DNA from: Peptococcaceae bacterium
Lineage (GTDB): Bacteria; Bacillota; Peptococcia; Peptococcales; Peptococcaceae
Assembly (NCBI GenBank): GCA_017383785.1
Contig: JAFNVD010000215.1
Coordinates: 1 to 7,414, forward strand
DNA: 7,414 bases
Direction: 5' to 3'
Of the stretch, positions 5,288 to 7,414 are shown one piece after another. How positions within the stretch are numbered: position 1 is the stretch's first letter; every line of letters starts with the position of its first letter. The notes beneath the pieces were generated by a model that searched no databases, had not been told where the DNA came from, and saw nothing but the letters and a program-made list of their open reading frames with translations. The translations under genes and the position numbers were made by a program.

Positions 5288-5725
5288 TTATTCTTCTCCA
5301 ATTACAATCAATTCACCGGGCCAGTCTTTCACACCGCCGATTTCTACAATGTTGGTATAACCTAAGTTCGCCAGCTTTTCTGCAGCTTGTTTACTGCGAT
5401 TGCCGCTGCGGCAATATACAAAGATAACCTGCTCTTGATCAGGCAAGGCCTCTGCAACGTTTTCGTCAATGTCTTCGTTTGGAATGCACACAGCACCCGG
5501 AATATGACCGCTGAAATATTCCTGTTCTGTACGTACATCCAGCAACAAATAGTCGTTTTCAGACTCCAGCAATACCGCTGCATCCTCCATGGTAATGCTG
5601 CTATATAATGGTTCTTCCTTTGCATTGCTGTTATCGGCAACACAACCGCTGCAAAACATACAGATACAGAGTACTGCTATTAATAGGTTCTTCATGATTT
5701 CATTTTTTGTTTGCAATACATACAT
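5288..5725 (-). CDS. Rhodanese-domain lipoprotein
   Basis: A 145-residue secreted, membrane-anchored rhodanese (sulfurtransferase-like) protein. The N-terminus has a hydrophobic stretch (LLIAVLCICMFC, 14-25) followed by SGC, a lipobox-like site with Cys28 as the likely lipidated residue; the -3 residue is Cys rather than the usual Leu. The single rhodanese domain covers about 42-140: LLLDVRTEQEYFSGHIPGA (60-78, with the DVR-x-x-x-E-Y-x-x-GHI-x-GA pattern), then the active-site loop CRSGNR with Cys105, then GGVKDWPG. Such proteins may move sulfane sulfur or reduce oxyanions outside the membrane; the substrate is unknown. The ATG at 5725 is preferred because GAGG lies 8 bases upstream. The ATG at 5695, just before the hydrophobic core, lacks a ribosome binding site. 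It is downstream of the flavoprotein gene, with a terminator between. Confidence 0.9.
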   Translation of the reverse strand: MYVLQTKNEIMKNLLIAVLCICMFCSGCVADNSNAKEEPLYSSITMEDAAVLLESENDYLLLDVRTEQEYFSGHIPGAVCIPNEDIDENVAEALPDQEQVIFVYCRSGNRSKQAAEKLANLGYTNIVEIGGVKDWPGELIVIGEE

Positions 5726-5773
5726 GATGCACACCTCTGCTTCTATTATTTTATTTCACTACGCTTATTACGC

Positions 5774-5802
5774 ATTATAAAACAAAATGCACTGTGAAAA
5801 AA
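5774..5802 (-). promoter_or_regulatory. Possible promoter of the rhodanese gene overlapping the upstream terminator
   Basis: A perfect TATAAT (5774-5779, minus strand) lies about 50 bases before the ATG. The -35 position at 17 bases is only a T-run (TTTTTT, 5797-5802) inside the hairpin of the preceding terminator, so this is weak. Read-through from the flavoprotein gene is the alternative. Confidence 0.3.
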
Positions 5803-5818
5803 GGCTTCACAATGCATT
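5776..5818 (-). terminator. Rho-independent terminator of the SulP-flavoprotein unit
   Basis: On the minus strand AATGCATTGTGAA (5806-5818) pairs with TTCACAGTGCATT (5786-5798) over 13 bp with one G-U pair and a 7-base loop. TTTTGTTTTAT follows. It begins 18 bases after the flavoprotein stop. Confidence 0.85.
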
Positions 5819-5836
5819 CGTCGAAATCATTTTTGT

Positions 5837-6457
5837 TTATCGAATAAAGTTGGTTGCTACTTTTGCTTCACGCTGCGGCAGCTCAATGCCGGCCGCTTTG
5901 CCTGCTTCGATACATTTTAACAGCCAAGCCATGTTAACACCCAGTGTACGCATGGTCTGCATCCCTTCCAAATCCTGACGCACTTCATCAGGGGTATTGC
6001 CGTGTACCATATTCCAGTACTGAGAGCTTACCACCGGCATATTGCTAATGGTAAAATATTTAATCAGCTGGTCCAGTGTAGCAGTGGCACCGCCGCGACG
6101 ACAACTCATAATTGCTGCAGCCGGTTTGTTGGCAAATACAGCACCTTTTCCATAAAAGGCTCTGTCCATAAAGGATGTAAGCGCACCGGAAGCACTTGCA
6201 AAATGTACCGGAGAGCCGAATACAAAGCCATCTGCTTCTTTTGCTTTTTCTACAAATTCATTCACTACATCGTCTATCACGCATTTGCCTGTTTTGATAC
6301 AAGCAGCGCAACCCAGACAACCGGAAATCGGTTTTGTACCAACCTGAAAAATTTCTGTTTCAATGCCCTGCGCTTCCAATGCACCGGCCACTTCACAAAG
6401 TGCGGTATAAGTGCAGCCATTGGCATGCGGGCTTCCGTTTACCAGTAATACTTTCAT
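5837..6457 (-). CDS. Flavodoxin-fold NAD(P)H/FMN oxidoreductase with Isf-type iron-sulfur motif
   Basis: A 206-residue cytoplasmic flavoprotein of the NADPH-dependent FMN reductase / iron-sulfur flavoprotein group. The first strand and FMN-phosphate loop are VLLVNGSPHANGCTYTAL (3-20). The motif GCLGCAACIKTGKC (46-59) has Cys47, Cys50, Cys53 and Cys59, spaced C-x2-C-x2-C-x5-C, within the C-x2-C-x2-C-x4-7-C pattern that binds a 4Fe-4S cluster in archaeal Isf. GFVFGSPVHFASASG (77-91) is the second flavin-contacting region. Electron transfer from ferredoxin or NAD(P)H to an unknown acceptor is likely. The ATG at 6457 has AAGGAGG (6467-6473) 9 bases upstream; a TTG at 6463 would be only 3 bases away. 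It follows the SulP stop by 18 bases, so the two are an operon. Confidence 0.9.
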   Translation of the reverse strand: MKVLLVNGSPHANGCTYTALCEVAGALEAQGIETEIFQVGTKPISGCLGCAACIKTGKCVIDDVVNEFVEKAKEADGFVFGSPVHFASASGALTSFMDRAFYGKGAVFANKPAAAIMSCRRGGATATLDQLIKYFTISNMPVVSSQYWNMVHGNTPDEVRQDLEGMQTMRTLGVNMAWLLKCIEAGKAAGIELPQREAKVATNFIR

Positions 6458-6466
6458 TGGCAACAG

Positions 6467-6473
6467 CCTCCTT
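6467..6473 (-). promoter_or_regulatory. Ribosome binding site deciding the flavoprotein start
   Basis: AAGGAGG on the minus strand is 9 bases before the ATG at 6457 and 3 bases before the in-frame TTG at 6463. This decides for the ATG. It begins three bases after the SulP stop codon (6476-6478), which fits co-transcription. Confidence 0.75.
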
Positions 6474-6475
6474 AA

Positions 6476-7414
6476 TTATTCACGTTCCAGTCTATGCTGA
6501 TATACATGTTCTTCTTCTTCCATTTTATCATGTTCATGAATAATCATACAAGCACATTCTTCATCACCATGGGCGATGGCCTGTGCATATTCCACCGCTT
6601 CCAGTTTGTTCCCACGGTTGATTTTTTCTTCACTGCCATCCAGGATCCCCAGAGCAAGCATTTTCTTGTATGCCGGTTCGGATAACCCTGTAAAGATTGT
6701 ACGCACACCCTGGTGCGCCAGAGTATCCTTAATTTTACCCAGTGTTACAACACCGGTAATATCGACAACCTGCGCATGGCTCATATTGATAACTACAATT
6801 TCTGCACCTTTACATTTTACTTCTAAAGAACTTACGATACTTTCAGACACCAAGAAAAACATCTGACCCTGAATGCTGAAAGATTTAATACGTTTCTGCA
6901 AACGGCTGCAAGGCACCGGATATTCTTCCAGATAACCATTTGCAACGCTGAACAGCATGGACAGAGAGGAAATCAGTACACCTGTTGCAACAGCGAATGT
7001 CAAATCCACCAATGCAGTCAGTACAGTGGTCACTGCAATAACAACAAATGCTTCTTTCGACGCACGGCTCAGACGATAGCTTTCTTTGTACTCCGGCATG
7101 CGAATTGCTGTACCCATCAATACGCCGCCTAATACTGCCAGCGGAATTTCAGCAGCCCAGCCGCCAAATACCGCAATCATTAAAATTAATACTAATGCAT
7201 GGATAATACCGGACATACGGCCACGACCACCTGCATTTACGTTTACTACAGAACGTGCAATGGCACCGGTACCAATGATTAAACCGAAGCAGCCTGCAAC
7301 AGTGTTGGCAATCCCCTGACCTAATACTTCACGGTCGCTGTCATGCTTAGTATTGGTCATTTCATCTACTACCATAGCACTCAAGAGGGATTCAATAGCA
7401 CCCAGCAGTGCTAA
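6476..7414 (-). CDS. SulP-family anion transporter with C-terminal STAS domain (partial, N-terminus outside window)
   Basis: The minus-strand frame is open to the window edge and gives 312 residues, the C-terminal part of a membrane transporter for sulfate, bicarbonate or related anions. The visible start, LALLGAIESLLSAMVVDEMT, and ANTVAGCFGLIIGTGAIARS (about 36-55), followed by N-x-N-A-G-G-R-x-R-M-S-G-I-I-H-A, are SulP core signatures (TM8-10 region). Two or three more hydrophobic helices follow (about 68-104 and 122-158). The cytoplasmic STAS domain is about 178-270, with VVDITGVVTL in the loop that in related anti-sigma antagonists holds a phosphorylatable Ser; here it is Thr220. The last 31 residues are rich in His, Glu and Cys (HGDEECACMIIHEHDK, then EEEEH). 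Substrate and ion coupling are not deducible. The flavoprotein gene follows 18 bases after the stop. Confidence 0.94.
   Translation of the reverse strand, partial: LALLGAIESLLSAMVVDEMTNTKHDSDREVLGQGIANTVAGCFGLIIGTGAIARSVVNVNAGGRGRMSGIIHALVLILMIAVFGGWAAEIPLAVLGGVLMGTAIRMPEYKESYRLSRASKEAFVVIAVTTVLTALVDLTFAVATGVLISSLSMLFSVANGYLEEYPVPCSRLQKRIKSFSIQGQMFFLVSESIVSSLEVKCKGAEIVVINMSHAQVVDITGVVTLGKIKDTLAHQGVRTIFTGLSEPAYKKMLALGILDGSEEKINRGNKLEAVEYAQAIAHGDEECACMIIHEHDKMEEEEHVYQHRLERE

Noticed and set aside
6002..6448. 148-codon open frame on the plus strand opposite the flavoprotein
   Set aside because: It is fully antisense to a gene with clear motifs and its own ribosome binding site. The translation has no recognisable domain.
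5288..6457. Horizontal transfer of the rhodanese/flavoprotein block
   Set aside because: Base composition and ribosome binding sites look like those of the neighbouring genes, and no integrase, repeat or tRNA boundary is present.
7086..7319. 77-codon plus-strand frame rich in Pro/Ile/Thr
   Set aside because: It is antisense to the transmembrane core of SulP; the composition is the mirror of hydrophobic codons.

Overview
The window looks like chromosomal DNA from a spore-forming, anaerobic member of the Firmicutes (Bacillota), most likely class Clostridia. The evidence is a complete cotJA-cotJB-cotJC spore-coat operon, a glutamate dehydrogenase of the Clostridium symbiosum type, strong AGGAGG ribosome binding sites before most genes, and moderate G+C. 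The species cannot be named from this sequence. I see no rRNA, tRNA, CRISPR array, insertion sequence or phage gene.

Layout. The left edge (1-93, +) is the last 30 codons of an MscS-type mechanosensitive channel, followed 15 bases later by a small DUF951 zinc-finger-like protein. A 15-bp hairpin at 339-376 ends this unit. On the minus strand come glutamate dehydrogenase (gdhA, 430-1782) and, upstream of it, the tRNA m7G46 methyltransferase (trmB, 1862-2512). A 220-base divergent regulatory region separates trmB from a plus-strand gene for an unrecognised 70-residue protein (2734-2946). That gene runs tail to tail, with a 2-base gap, into a DMT/EamA-family exporter on the minus strand (2949-3863). 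Its terminator lies inside the exporter's coding sequence.

The short gap 3864-3992 holds two back-to-back promoters. A housekeeping-type promoter reads left into the exporter, and a sporulation-type promoter (CATAGAATA) reads right into cotJABC (3993-5179). cotJC encodes a manganese-catalase-like protein with all expected metal ligands. cotJA has an unusual tail with Met every third residue.

After a long hairpin (5201-5263) the remaining genes are on the minus strand. In order of transcription they are a SulP-family anion transporter with a STAS domain (6476 to the right edge, N-terminus missing), a flavoprotein with an Isf-type four-cysteine cluster (5837-6457) 18 bases downstream, a clear terminator (5786-5818), and a rhodanese-domain lipoprotein (5288-5725).

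Function together. The window is mostly housekeeping genes: tension relief, nitrogen/glutamate metabolism and tRNA modification. It also holds a sporulation operon and a small redox/sulfur-flavoured group (SulP, Fe-S flavoprotein, rhodanese). I do not see convincing evidence of a wholly new system. The points most worth checking are the Met-rich CotJA tail, the SulP/Fe-S flavoprotein pair, the terminator antisense to the exporter, the altered active-site-proximal residues of GDH, and the orphan 70-residue protein. Several starts were moved from the longest open frame because the ribosome binding site favours an internal ATG.
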